Source: Croceivirga sp. (lineage in GTDB: Bacteria; Bacteroidota; Bacteroidia; Flavobacteriales; Flavobacteriaceae). Taken from it: a DNA stretch of 32,047 bases. The position numbers and the translations under genes are program-made. The notes beneath the pieces are model-generated. The model searched no databases, had not been told where the DNA came from, and was given only the letters and a program-made list of their open reading frames with translations. This document shows, piece after piece, positions 1 through 7,726 of the stretch (positions are counted from its first letter, which is position 1; every line of letters begins with the position of its first letter). The DNA is taken from the NCBI GenBank assembly GCA_028284285.1, contig JANQSA010000071.1:1-32047 (forward strand). The letters run 5' to 3'.

Positions 1-1
1 C

Positions 2-1138
2 TTTACTAAATCCTTAGTTACGTTTCAGTTTGTTTTGTCGATTGCTCTTGGTGTTTCCACGTATATCATCCTTCAGCAATTGAATTTTATGCAATCGAAA
101 GACCTTGGCTTTGAAAAAGAAAACGTTTTGGTAGTCGACGCAACCGGAACCGATGCCAGACGTATTTACCCGTTATTAAAACAAGAGTTGGCAACCGCTA
201 ATTACATTAAAGGAATTACCGCTTCCGAAATGGGAATGGGTGCGCAACAGGGTATAATGCGTTTGTTCTTCGAATATGGTGATAAAAGTGGGCCTGTTGT
301 GACTTATCCTATTGATACGGATTTTGTAGACGTATTGGGTATGCAAATGGTCTCGGGTAGAAGTTTCAATCCACGATTTGCGTCCGACTCCCTTAATTCT
401 GTTATTGTAAATGAGGCATTTTTAAGGGAATATAATATCCCTCCGCAAGAGGCTATTGGAAAACTGGTTCTGGATAGAGTTCCGATTCCGAATGGGGAAA
501 TTAAGACACGTGCTATTATTGGGGTCATTAAGGATTTCAACTTTGGGGCATTGAGCAAAGGGGTGGAACCACAGATTTTTATCCAGCCGGCATCTTTAAA
601 TGCCCGGAAAATATATATCAGGTTGAATTCCAAGAATATTTCAGAATCAATTTCATTGATTGGCTCAAAATGGAGAGACGTTTCTGGTAATTTACCTTTT
701 CAATACGCTTTTCTTGATAAGAATTTTGACAGTTTTTATAAAAACGAAGAACGGTGGGGTCGAATTTCGGGTAGTGCCGGATTAATTGCAATTTTTCTAG
801 CATGCCTTGGCTTGTTTGGTCTTGCTGCTCTTTCCGCGGTAAAACGGACAAAGGAAATCGGAATACGAAAAGTGTTGGGAGCCTCGTCATCGTCTGTCGC
901 AAAATTATTATCCAAAGAATTCACAAAACTGGTGCTATTTGCAATAGTAATTGCTTCGCCCATCGTCTGGTATGTCATGGATAAATGGCTTCAGGATTAC
1001 GCCTACAGGATTATCATAGATTGGTGGGTGTTTATTGGGGCGGGTGCTTTAGCGATTGGCATAGCATTATTTACAGTAAGCTTTCAGGCAATTAAAGCTG
1101 CTAATACCAGCCCTATAAAAAGTTTAATGTCTGAGTAG
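2..1138 (+). CDS. FtsX/MacB-type ABC transporter permease, 3' part only
   Basis: The reading frame is open from base 2, so the gene enters from outside the window and the first in-frame TTG at 35 is not a real start. The visible part holds a periplasmic MacB_PCD-like domain (roughly the first 240 residues, opening with a hydrophobic stretch followed by the usual 'DLGFEKENVLVV' type sequence) and a C-terminal FtsX domain with three hydrophobic segments around 'RTKEIGIRKVLGAS', a signature of Bacteroidetes MacB-like permeases. These proteins are normally about 800 residues with two such halves; this would be the second half. Known members couple a cytoplasmic ATPase to export or to periplasmic mechanotransmission; the substrate cannot be told here. 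It ends in TAG at 1136. It lies outside the repeat-bounded units to its right and probably belongs to an unrelated neighbourhood. Confidence 0.9.
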   Translation, partial: FTKSLVTFQFVLSIALGVSTYIILQQLNFMQSKDLGFEKENVLVVDATGTDARRIYPLLKQELATANYIKGITASEMGMGAQQGIMRLFFEYGDKSGPVVTYPIDTDFVDVLGMQMVSGRSFNPRFASDSLNSVIVNEAFLREYNIPPQEAIGKLVLDRVPIPNGEIKTRAIIGVIKDFNFGALSKGVEPQIFIQPASLNARKIYIRLNSKNISESISLIGSKWRDVSGNLPFQYAFLDKNFDSFYKNEERWGRISGSAGLIAIFLACLGLFGLAALSAVKRTKEIGIRKVLGASSSSVAKLLSKEFTKLVLFAIVIASPIVWYVMDKWLQDYAYRIIIDWWVFIGAGALAIGIALFTVSFQAIKAANTSPIKSLMSE

Positions 1139-1530
1139 TACCATAAAAAGGCCGAATTAAAGAACAGAATTGACAAAACTTTTTCCATTTTCCGAAGTGT
1201 CTCATTGAATAGTTTCGTAAATAGACGTTTTAAGAGATAGAATGTATAAAAAGTCTAGTGAATGCTTTGTTTGTAATAGTGAGATAATCGCTTCCGCATT
1301 TCGAAAATGGTTTGGTTGAGCAAGAGGACAACATGCTAAAGCGGTGTTGTGAATTTATTTTATTGTTAATCAGTTAATTGTGTGAATTCCTAAAAGAGTT
1401 TACTAGGACGGTAAGGGCTTGGGAAGCCCTATAAACACTGGATTCCATTATCATAACACTAGGCGGTGGATGAAAATTAATGTTCTATGATTATTTTAAG
1501 TCGAACGCTGTAGAAGTCATTCAAAAAACA

Positions 1531-1562
1531 AAAGCCCGATTTTCTGCTGAAAATCGAGCTTT
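1531..1562 (-). terminator. Rho-independent terminator-like hairpin inside repeat copy 1
   Basis: A 14-base arm (1531-1544) pairs with 1549-1562 around a TGCT loop, with one mismatch. Read on the minus strand the hairpin is followed by a T-rich run (complement of 1520-1530). A minus-strand tRNA-Ser whose 3' end lay at 1570 would need exactly such a terminator here. This suggests that the repeat is a former 3' flank of the tRNA gene. Confidence 0.6.
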
Positions 1563-1569
1563 GCTCTAA

Positions 1570-1583
1570 GCGGAGGAAGAGGG
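1570..1583. repeat. tRNA-Ser 3'-end direct repeat A (attachment-site-like)
   Basis: The sequence gcggaggaagaggg is identical to the 3' end of the tRNA-Ser gene at 31949-31962. The same 14 bases recur at 5316 and 31785. Copies A and B are further identical through the following 'tctt'. Duplicated tRNA 3' ends are the usual footprint of site-specific integration by tyrosine recombinases; that reading here is inference. Confidence 0.7.
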
Positions 1584-1725
1584 TCTTATTGAAATAGGAT
1601 GAATGGGCTGTTTTTAGGGCTTCTAAGAAGCTCAAAATTTGGGTGACTCCGAAAGGGACACCTATCTAACTATACTTTGACACTTCTGCCTTCTTTGACT
1701 TTCATTTGATAGCAAATCAAAGCAG
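1570..1725. repeat. Left-end repeat family, copy 1 (about 150 bp)
   Basis: Starting with the tRNA-like 14-mer, this segment aligns with 5316-5463. Shared blocks include 'tgtttttagggctt', 'ccgaaagggacacc' and 'acacttctgcctt'. On the minus strand both copies read a short lysine-rich peptide tail (KSKKAEV) before a stop; here the frame has an internal stop. The tail might be the end of a lost gene such as an integrase, but it is too short to identify. Confidence 0.7.
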
Positions 1726-1913
1726 TATACATAAAACTATATCTAGAAGTTCTGTAAATGGTTCCATTTAAGACACTAAGAAATATCAGAATTGTTACAT
1801 TTAATCGAACATATATTTTAATGATTCTTGTTTTGCTTTAGGACAGAATATTGTTCAAAATGCCTTTTTTGAATGGATAAGTTTAAAAGAGTAAATTTTG
1901 TTACTAACCATAA

Positions 1914-2576
1914 TTACGCTAAACCGAAGTAAAAACTCAGTAGGCCAAGCGTGTTAAAAAATCCGTGTACCATGATATTAAACCACAAATCGTATTTACG
2001 CAAGTAGAATATGATTGATAAAAGTGCACCGGTAGTTCCAGCAACAATTTGTCCAGTAATTCCTTGTTGCATATGCATGTAACCAAAAAAGCCACAAAAA
2101 ATGAGAATGTTAACTATGAGACTGATTTTGCCGTCTCCAAAAAATTTGACAAATTGTCTCATAAAATACCCTCGAAAAATAATTTCTTCTCCAAATCCCG
2201 CGGTTATCCATACAATTAATAACCATATAATAGTAGTTGAAAGGTTTCCTCTCAAATGGGTCATACTTGAATAATCAATAGGAATTCCCGTTAACTTCTC
2301 TATTCCAGGAACTATAGCAACTACATACAGAACAAAAAGTCCGAATGCTACTAGTGGGGCGAAGACTAATATGTTTTTCGCAGTAAGTTTATCACGATAA
2401 AATCCAAGTGCTGAAAATGGTTTTCCCTTGTATTCAAAATAATTAGCTAGGACTATGATTATAGAGATAATTATATTTTCAAAAACTGTTCTGGTGATTG
2501 GCCCAAAGTACATGAAAAGAATAATGGCTAAGGTTACCAGTGGAATTACAATTTGACGTAAGGTAGGTTTGGTCAT
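1914..2576 (-). CDS. CPBP-family intramembrane glutamic-type protease
   Basis: The 220-residue protein is almost entirely hydrophobic, with six or more predicted membrane segments. It has the three CPBP (Abi/RCE1-like) motifs: E130-E131-xxx-R135 ('EEIIFRG'), H168 in 'FGYMHMQQ', and H204-xxx-N208 ('HGFFN'). Family members act in the inner membrane as proteases, including eukaryotic prenyl-protein peptidases and bacterial bacteriocin self-immunity proteins. The ATG at 2576 follows an A-rich leader typical of Bacteroidetes. It lies 124 bases downstream of a LytTR regulator in the same direction, so the two may be co-transcribed, and its neighbour could control it. A bacteriocin-immunity role is only a guess; the small secreted protein at 4772 is nearby. 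Confidence 0.88.
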   Translation of the reverse strand: MTKPTLRQIVIPLVTLAIILFMYFGPITRTVFENIIISIIIVLANYFEYKGKPFSALGFYRDKLTAKNILVFAPLVAFGLFVLYVVAIVPGIEKLTGIPIDYSSMTHLRGNLSTTIIWLLIVWITAGFGEEIIFRGYFMRQFVKFFGDGKISLIVNILIFCGFFGYMHMQQGITGQIVAGTTGALLSIIFYLRKYDLWFNIMVHGFFNTLGLLSFYFGLA

Positions 2577-2700
2577 TTTTATTTGTTTTTAGTTCTCCAC
2601 GAATTAATGACCAAAATCTCTTCAAACCCCTTGAAAATTTGATGTTTTTACTGAATGGTATAAAATTCATTACTGAATAGTCGGAAATGTTTGGCCACGT

Positions 2701-3537
2701 TTATTGATACCAGGCCATAAACGCTTTTCGCTTGTATCGACTTATGTTTATTTCAGCAATCACATCATTTTCGACCGGAACTTTTAAACAAATACGCAAC
2801 TTGCCATTTTCAATCTTTTCAATTTGGTCAACCGCATCTTTGTGAATGATGATTTGACGATTGGCCCTAAAAAATAATTGGTCGTTTATTTTTTTTTCGA
2901 GATCATTTAATGTAAAATCAGTGGGAATTGTTGTGCCATCATTTTGAACCGCGTATACAATTTTATTTTCGCTATAAAAGCATGCAATATTTTTGTAGGT
3001 AAGCTTCCTCATTTTCGCACCGCTTTCAACAGCAATTTCCGCATCTTTTATGGATAGCCTATATAAATAATACATGTCTTTCGAGTATAATAAACCTATG
3101 AGAACAAAACTTAATAATAAGGTAATTAGCAAACCAATCAATAAATAATAAAAATCTGTCTGACCGCCTACCACAACGTTTCCAATAATATTTAAAGGGA
3201 TATACATAATTGTAACGTACCCTAGGGTAGAAGTCATAAACCACATGATTTTGGCGATTTCTATCTTTTTGGAAAAATATTTCTTCTTGTAATATTTAAA
3301 ATTGAGATGTGCGATGGTTCCTATGAGAATGCATAAAGTAATGGACGAAAGAAAACCTTCTATGGGAAATCGATACGATTCACCATCTGGAAAACTCTCT
3401 CGCGTTGCCAAATGATTCACAACCAAAGAGAAGATGGTCAATAAAATTGCTTTCTGAAACCAATGCCATGCAGAACTGTTAGCAAATGTGTGCCATACTT
3501 TTTTTACTGGATTCTTAATTGGCTGTCTGGCATTCAT
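2701..3537 (-). CDS. Membrane-anchored LytTR-domain transcriptional regulator
   Basis: This 278-residue protein has an N-terminal half with four hydrophobic segments (about residues 27-45, 63-80, 96-120 and 130-152). A LytTR DNA-binding domain follows from about 175 to 278, recognisable by 'FFRANRQIIIHKDAVDQIEK'. There is no response-regulator receiver domain, so the signal is probably sensed in the membrane. This membrane-LytTR arrangement is common in Bacteroidetes, often next to small membrane proteins that they control. The start ATG (3535-3537) gives the whole first segment. The downstream CPBP protease is the obvious candidate target. Codon and base use are AT-richer than in the PUL genes to the right. 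Confidence 0.85.
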   Translation of the reverse strand: MNARQPIKNPVKKVWHTFANSSAWHWFQKAILLTIFSLVVNHLATRESFPDGESYRFPIEGFLSSITLCILIGTIAHLNFKYYKKKYFSKKIEIAKIMWFMTSTLGYVTIMYIPLNIIGNVVVGGQTDFYYLLIGLLITLLLSFVLIGLLYSKDMYYLYRLSIKDAEIAVESGAKMRKLTYKNIACFYSENKIVYAVQNDGTTIPTDFTLNDLEKKINDQLFFRANRQIIIHKDAVDQIEKIENGKLRICLKVPVENDVIAEINISRYKRKAFMAWYQ

Positions 3538-3902
3538 GAATTAGCAGCTGTTGTTTTGTCAGATTCCAAATTAAAGAATAATTTCCACAGCGGAGTCCTG
3601 TCAAGAATAATGCCCATCATCCATAAAATCCATTCAGATTTCGGTGCAAAATTTGAAAAGGGTAATACTTGATAGGGCAAAAATTGCTATGGACAACATC
3701 CCTCAAGCATTTTAAGAAACAAATGAATCCGGGTTATTGCATTAATTTAGGAGTAGATAGCAATTAAACGTGTCAAACTTCCACAAATCACGGTCTCCAT
3801 TTGACATTCCTTTATTATAACCCAAACAAAATCAGGTATTAAACTGCATTAAAAAATTCGAAATGCAGTGATATAGTTTTGAAAAATATTGTCCCTTTAG
3901 CC
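3538..3902. other. Intergenic stretch without recognised gene
   Basis: This is the divergent flank of the LytTR gene and presumably holds its promoter. I see no convincing coding frame: a short plus-strand frame over 3463-3672 overlaps the LytTR gene and has no recognisable features. The stretch is AT-rich and runs into repeat copy 2. Confidence 0.4.
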
Positions 3903-4213
3903 GGCCGATTTAAAGGACAGAATTGATAAAACTTTTTCTATTTTCTGAAGTGTCTTATTTCTGGTCTCATTTAATAGTTTCGTAAATAGACGTTTTACGG
4001 GATAGAGTGTATATCAAGTTTAGTGAATTCTTTGTTTATAATAGTGAGATAATCGCTTTCGCATTTCGAAAATGGTTTGGTTGAGCAAGAGGACAACAAG
4101 CTAAAGCCGTGTTGTGAAATTATTTTATTGTCAATCAGTCAGTTGTGTGAATTCCAGTAAGCAATCACTAGGACAGTCAGTGCTGGAAAGGCCTATAAAC
4201 AGCGGATTTTACT
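3903..4213. repeat. Right-end repeat family, copy 2 (truncated)
   Basis: Homologous to the first two-thirds of 1150-1583 and of 31345-31798. It contains the identical 39-base core at 4060-4098 and the hairpin ACAACA (4093-4098) / TGTTGT (4110-4115). The match fades after about 4213. The terminator hairpin and the tRNA-like border of the other two copies are absent, so the right third has been lost or replaced. Confidence 0.82.
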
Positions 4214-4352
4214 GTCCTAGTCAACATATTTGGTGATACCGAAATAGAACCAACAGCCTATTTAAAAATGAAGCGAGCGAAATAAGATTTCGCGCTGCAA
4301 GCGTCCCAAAACTTACCCTTAACTAATACTACTGAGCGAGGTGAATTTTCAC

Positions 4353-4428
4353 TTTTCCGTGATTTTTTAGTAAAAAAATCCCCATAAATAGGGGCTTCCC
4401 AGAGTTTTTTAGTAAAAATCATGGAAAA
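4353..4428. repeat. Nested inverted/direct repeat structure
   Basis: Outer arms 4353-4367 and 4414-4428 are a 15-base inverted repeat with one mismatch. Inside are two direct copies of ttttttagtaaaaa (4363-4376 and 4405-4418) and a central hairpin CCCC (4380-4383) / GGGG (4391-4394). The symmetry suggests a small mobile-element end, a regulatory RNA or a decayed miniature element. No coding frame spans it. Confidence 0.55.
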
Positions 4429-4446
4429 ACAGTCAGGCTCTATTAT

Positions 4447-4475
4447 TTTAAATATTTGATTATCAAATATTTAAA
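4447..4475. repeat. 29-bp near-perfect palindrome
   Basis: The arms 4447-4460 and 4462-4475 are perfect 14-base reverse complements around a single base at 4461. It is fully AT-rich apart from one G/C pair. It could be a binding site for a dimeric protein or a recombination target. There is no T run that would make it an obvious terminator. Confidence 0.6.
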
Positions 4476-4480
4476 CAATC

Positions 4481-4502
4481 ATAACGTGGCGTAGCCCGTT
4501 AT
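4481..4502. repeat. Short hairpin, ATAACG-T-GGC / GCC-C-GTTAT
   Basis: The arms pair perfectly except for one T/C mismatch around a GTA loop. It lies only six bases right of the 29-bp palindrome, so the two form a structured block upstream of the small secreted gene. The remaining 4503-4771 has no recognised gene; it includes further short inverted repeats such as GAACAC (4638) / GTGTTC (4665). Confidence 0.5.
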
Positions 4503-4771
4503 CCTCTTGCTTCTCTTCCATTCTTTTGCGGAGCAAAACAATTCTAGAGAACAACGTTTCAAATTTTTGCAGAGTAGAATGCGCCCTATTTCGATTTTAT
4601 TTACCCGCCTTTGGCAGGCTTACGCTTATCTGTCGGAACACTACAAAATCCCGACGGAATCCATGTGTTCTAGCCATTTTCGAAATTTAAAAGAGATGTG
4701 TGCCAGCGAACTATATCTGACCCAAAAATATTTCTATATTGTAGGAAAATTATTAACTAAAAAATCAAACC

Positions 4772-5212
4772 ATGATGAAAAAAATTCTGTTCTTATTTTT
4801 TACGATCACAGCTCTGATAACTTTTCAAAATCAAGCGTATTCTCAAGTATTAGCCGAAGCAGGATCCGAAACTGGTTATGGTGGCGGAGGAAGTGGAGGT
4901 GGAGGTTGTTTAATATGTGAGTTAGAAAAGTATTTTGCTAAATACATGGGTTGGGGCTCGTCAAGTGCCAAAGGTTCCTGGACGAAGGAAAAAGATTCAA
5001 GAACCGTGTATTCAGGTGGTGGTTGGTATACGCGAGCAATCGATGCAAAAGGAAATCAAGTTGCTTTCGGAAGAGATACTCATGGACGACCCACTGTTTC
5101 AAAAGCGTATCTAGACAATTTAAAAGACACAAACCGATCGGAATATTATAGGATAAAGGACGGAATAAAAAAGGAAGAGCAAAAATGTAATTGTATCCTT
5201 ATTTTATATTAA
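4772..5212 (+). CDS. Small secreted glycine-rich protein of unknown function
   Basis: I do not recognise this 146-residue protein. It begins with a clear Sec signal peptide (MMKKILFLFFTITALITFQ, cleavage probably after the SQ/VLA region near residue 25-28). A glycine/serine linker follows (GGGGSGGGG near residues 38-46), then a Cys-x-x-Cys pair (CLIC) and a basic, aromatic-rich domain with 'GWYTRAIDAKGNQVAFGRDTHGRP'. It ends with another Cys-x-Cys. The layout of leader, glycine linker and compact polar domain is compatible with a secreted toxin, peptide or adhesin, but nothing proves any of these. ATG at 4772 or 4775 would both serve. It stands alone between the palindromes and a strong terminator, a cassette-like setting. 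Confidence 0.65.
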   Translation: MMKKILFLFFTITALITFQNQAYSQVLAEAGSETGYGGGGSGGGGCLICELEKYFAKYMGWGSSSAKGSWTKEKDSRTVYSGGGWYTRAIDAKGNQVAFGRDTHGRPTVSKAYLDNLKDTNRSEYYRIKDGIKKEEQKCNCILILY

Positions 5213-5265
5213 AAAGTATTTTTTGACAATTATTTCCAAAGGTTTTTCTTTCCACACATAAGTAG

Positions 5266-5299
5266 AATAAGGTCAGACTATTAAATATCTGACCTTATT
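5266..5299. terminator. Strong bidirectional terminator hairpin
   Basis: Twelve perfectly paired bases (5266-5277 with 5288-5299) enclose a 10-base AT loop. The stem ends are A/T-rich on both sides. It lies 54 bases after the small secreted gene and just before the left-end repeat. Confidence 0.7.
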
Positions 5300-5315
5300 C
5301 AATGAAAGCTACTCA

Positions 5316-5463
5316 GCGGAGGAAGAGGGTCTTTTTTAGATTGGAAAAATCCAATGTTTTTAGGGCTTTTTTTAAGGTGAAAATGTAAGTGACACCGAAA
5401 GGGACACCGTATTAACTAAACTTTAACACTTCTGCCTTTTTTGACTTTCCTTTGATAGCGAAC
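5316..5463. repeat. Left-end repeat family, copy 2, with tRNA-Ser 3'-end direct repeat B
   Basis: Its first 14 bases (5316-5329) equal the tRNA-Ser 3' end; the rest aligns with 1584-1725 at about three-quarters identity by eye. The homology ends about 40 bases before the first sulfatase stop codon. It therefore marks the left boundary of the unit that carries the PUL. In the minus frame it reads a lysine-rich tail ending in a stop at 5412-5414; this happens to be in frame with, and after the stop of, the sulfatase. Confidence 0.75.
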
Positions 5464-5504
5464 TCATTTAAACTTTTTGGAATGAATTCTATATAATTTT
5501 CACA

Positions 5505-6980
5505 TTACCAAAGCGCATACGGGTGCTCCATCGAAGTATTGGAATCCCTGAACACCCAAGGCTTGAATCCCTCTAAATGGGTTTCCCATTCTTCAAGTGT
5601 ACGGGTGGGATAATCCGCAGACCAGCCTCCTTTTCTGAACGCTTCGCTTACCCCTTGGTCATTTATGGCTGACCGCCATTTCTGTAATTCATTGAACAAT
5701 ACATTCTTTATGGAATCATAGGCTTGGTTTTTTGCAAGGTTGTTGACCTCCCACGGGTCTGCGGTCAAATCATAGAGTTCAAGTTCAGGTTTGGTAGCGC
5801 CCATAAACTGGCTTTGATCCCTATTGAGCTCGCCATTCAGGTATTTGACATTCAATTCTGCCAAAACAGGATAGTAAGCCTCCTTATATTTATTGTACTG
5901 GCAATAGGGTCGCTCTGACATTAAATTTTGGATGAGCTTAAACTTTTTTGAACGAACGGTGCGCATGGCATCGTAAGTACTGTCCATCTTGTCACGGGCG
6001 GCAAAGATGTACTGCCGCTCTTTGATCGCATTGTTGAAAAGGTTTCTCCCATGAAGGGGTAGCGAGCTTTTGGCCCCCGACACCTCCAAAATGGTCTTGG
6101 TAATGTCCAAGGTGGTGATAAGGTCCTCCTTCACTTGGGCCGGTTTAATTTTTTGTGGCCATCGAACGATAAGGGGTACATGAATGCCACCATCGTACAA
6201 AAACTGTTTTCCCCTAGGCATGCAGCGACCGTTGTCGCCCATAATGAACACCAAGGTATTGTCATACAAATTTTCCGCTTTCAATCTATTAAGAACGGTC
6301 TTAACCTGGCGATCAACTATTTGCATGGCCTCCAGCCCGTTTGCCCAATCACGTTTGGCCAAATCGCTCTGTGGATAATATGGTGGCAGCCTTACCTCAT
6401 CGATTTCTATGGGATTGATGGAATCGCGCGACCATGGGCGGTGGGTCTTTTGAAAGGTAATCTGCGCAAAAAAGGGCTGGTCTTTGCCCCTTTGGTTCCA
6501 ATCGGTCCCCTCGAACAAATCTCCTTCATATAAAAAATTGAGGTCTGTTTTTTTATCTACCATCAAACAGGTAAAATAGCCCTTTTCGGACAAAAGCTGG
6601 GTAATGGGCCTGATGCCATTGGGCAGTGGTCGCTTGGCAAAACCAAACTTTTCATCGGTTCTGTGTTGTTCGGCTCCGATAAAGTTCTGGTGAAAACCGG
6701 TCATCATGGCCGATCTTGAGGGCGAGCATACCGGAGCGGTGGTAAAACAATGGGTGTAACGAATACCCTCGCTGGCGACTTGGTCGATATGTGGCGTTTC
6801 GATACCGGGTTCGCCATAGCAGGAAAGTTGTGGCCCCCAGTCTTCAAGCATAATCCAAACAATGTTGGGCGGGGACACTTGAGTGGATTGCTTCTTTGTT
6901 TCCGTACAGGAAAGCATAAAAATGCACGAAAGAATACAGGCTGTACTTATGTAAAAGGCGGTTGGTCTTTTTGTTACCAT
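5505..6980 (-). CDS. Lipoprotein sulfatase (S1 family, formylglycine type) no. 1
   Basis: Hydrolyses sulfate esters from sugars, probably attached to the periplasmic or outer membrane. The 491-residue protein has a lipoprotein signal with lipobox FMLSC (Cys25). The family motif C-x-P-x-R appears as CSPSR at 85-89; Cys85 must be converted to formylglycine by a maturation enzyme that is not in this window. A second conserved block, 'GDNGRCMPRGK', and C-terminal 'LYDLTADPWEVNNLA' are typical of family S1. The early 'MLEDWGPQLSCYG' and the 'KTHRPWSRD' segment recall sulfamidase-like S1 subfamilies, but I cannot assign one. It lies 147 bases downstream of the sigma factor on the same strand and could be read from the same promoter. 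It is the only catalytic gene on the minus side of the PUL. Confidence 0.93.
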   Translation of the reverse strand: MVTKRPTAFYISTACILSCIFMLSCTETKKQSTQVSPPNIVWIMLEDWGPQLSCYGEPGIETPHIDQVASEGIRYTHCFTTAPVCSPSRSAMMTGFHQNFIGAEQHRTDEKFGFAKRPLPNGIRPITQLLSEKGYFTCLMVDKKTDLNFLYEGDLFEGTDWNQRGKDQPFFAQITFQKTHRPWSRDSINPIEIDEVRLPPYYPQSDLAKRDWANGLEAMQIVDRQVKTVLNRLKAENLYDNTLVFIMGDNGRCMPRGKQFLYDGGIHVPLIVRWPQKIKPAQVKEDLITTLDITKTILEVSGAKSSLPLHGRNLFNNAIKERQYIFAARDKMDSTYDAMRTVRSKKFKLIQNLMSERPYCQYNKYKEAYYPVLAELNVKYLNGELNRDQSQFMGATKPELELYDLTADPWEVNNLAKNQAYDSIKNVLFNELQKWRSAINDQGVSEAFRKGGWSADYPTRTLEEWETHLEGFKPWVFRDSNTSMEHPYALW

Positions 6981-7127
6981 AAAAAATTTGTTTTCAATCT
7001 TGTAATGACTTTGAGCGCAATCTGCCCATGCCCATAAAATGATATTGAATATTCCTTACTATGACACCACTAATTAGGGCACCCCCTACATTTTTATCAT
7101 GAAAAGATTAGTAGAGACCCAAGTAAC

Positions 7128-7709
7128 TTAACGTTCGGAGAATAACTTTTGAACGAGGACCATAAAAATATGGGGAGTCTCTTCAAAAACTTCTTTTAGG
7201 CGTTTGATGGCACGGCTTATGTGCTTCTCGACCGCTTTTTCAGAAATATCGAGCTGAGTGGCAATTTCACGGTACTTATAGCCCTGCTTTTTACTCAATA
7301 AGAACACTCTCTTACATTTTTTTGGCAATTGTTCAATGGCGGCATCCAACAATCGTATCTTTTTTTCCAAAAGCTCTCTGTCCATTTCCACCATTTGGTT
7401 GAGCACTTGCGCCTTAAACTCCAATAGGGCTTTTTCCTTTCGCTTCTTTCGATGGTGTTCTTTGGAAAAGTCGTTGAAAACGCTCCGGTAGAGGTAACTT
7501 TTCAACGAAGTGGTGATGACAAGGTTCTTTCTGTTCGACCAAATCTTAACGAAGACGTTCTGCACAATATCTTCGGCCGGGGCAAGGTCTTTGGTAAGGG
7601 TATGGCAATACTGCACCAAGCTTTCATAGTAAACCTCATAGAGCGCTGCATAGGCATTTTCTTCGCCATTTCGCAATTCTTCTACCGATATTTTGCCCTT
7701 TTCCAACAT
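7128..7709 (-). CDS. ECF RNA polymerase sigma factor (FecI-like)
   Basis: Directs RNA polymerase to PUL promoters after release from the neighbouring FecR anti-sigma factor. At 193 residues it has the usual ECF length. Region 2 lies at about 12-80 (with 'DIVQNVFVKIW'), and region 4 at about 125-175 ('LPKKCKRVFLLSK' then the helix-turn-helix 'YREIATQLDISEKAVEKHISRA'). These sequences match the Bacteroidetes family of sigma factors paired with FecR and SusC. It is divergent from fecR, with about 119 bases between the start codons, so both promoters lie there. A divergent arrangement is less common than the usual co-directional sigma-fecR-susC order. The frame starts at the ATG ending at 7709. 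Confidence 0.95.
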   Translation of the reverse strand: MLEKGKISVEELRNGEENAYAALYEVYYESLVQYCHTLTKDLAPAEDIVQNVFVKIWSNRKNLVITTSLKSYLYRSVFNDFSKEHHRKKRKEKALLEFKAQVLNQMVEMDRELLEKKIRLLDAAIEQLPKKCKRVFLLSKKQGYKYREIATQLDISEKAVEKHISRAIKRLKEVFEETPHIFMVLVQKLFSER

Positions 7710-7726
7710 TTTTCCCCTTTCATTTG

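Larger units (their letters stand above)
1150..1583. repeat. Right-end repeat family, copy 1 (about 430 bp, ends in tRNA-Ser 3' end)
   Basis: This non-coding stretch is homologous to 3903-4213 and to 31345-31798. Copies 1 and 3 align over their whole length, and their last 150 bases look about nine-tenths identical by eye. The core at 1295-1333 is identical in all three copies and is followed by a hairpin with stem ACAACA (1328-1333) and TGTTGT (1345-1350). Relative to copies 2 and 3 this copy lacks about a dozen bases near 1203. The right border is the 14-base match to the 3' end of tRNA-Ser at 1570-1583. No convincing gene lies in 1139-1913. Confidence 0.85.

Noticed and set aside
1204-1316. 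Conserved small coding frame in the right-end repeat (ends AFRKWFG)
   Set aside because: Copy 3 carries a one-base deletion that breaks the frame, and substitutions do not favour third codon positions.
4285-4312. Possible homology with 31803-31830 (shared gcgtcccaaaa)
   Set aside because: Only eleven contiguous bases match; it may be chance.
4481-4680. attC-like site of a chromosomal integron
   Set aside because: There is a hairpin and a lone gene follows, but the consensus core sites of attC (GTTRRRY and its partner) are not present and no integron integrase is in the window.
4507-4920. A 137-codon plus-strand frame overlapping the start of the small secreted gene
   Set aside because: It begins with a TTG, runs through structured repeat DNA, has no family features, and its 3' part is an out-of-frame reading of the glycine-rich gene at 4772.
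5412-5504. Peptide tail (KGKSKKAEVLKFS before a stop) as the end of a tyrosine recombinase
   Set aside because: About 30 codons at most and in frame after the sulfatase stop codon by chance; the homologous copy at 1640-1725 has an internal stop. Position next to the att-like repeat is suggestive but identity cannot be shown.
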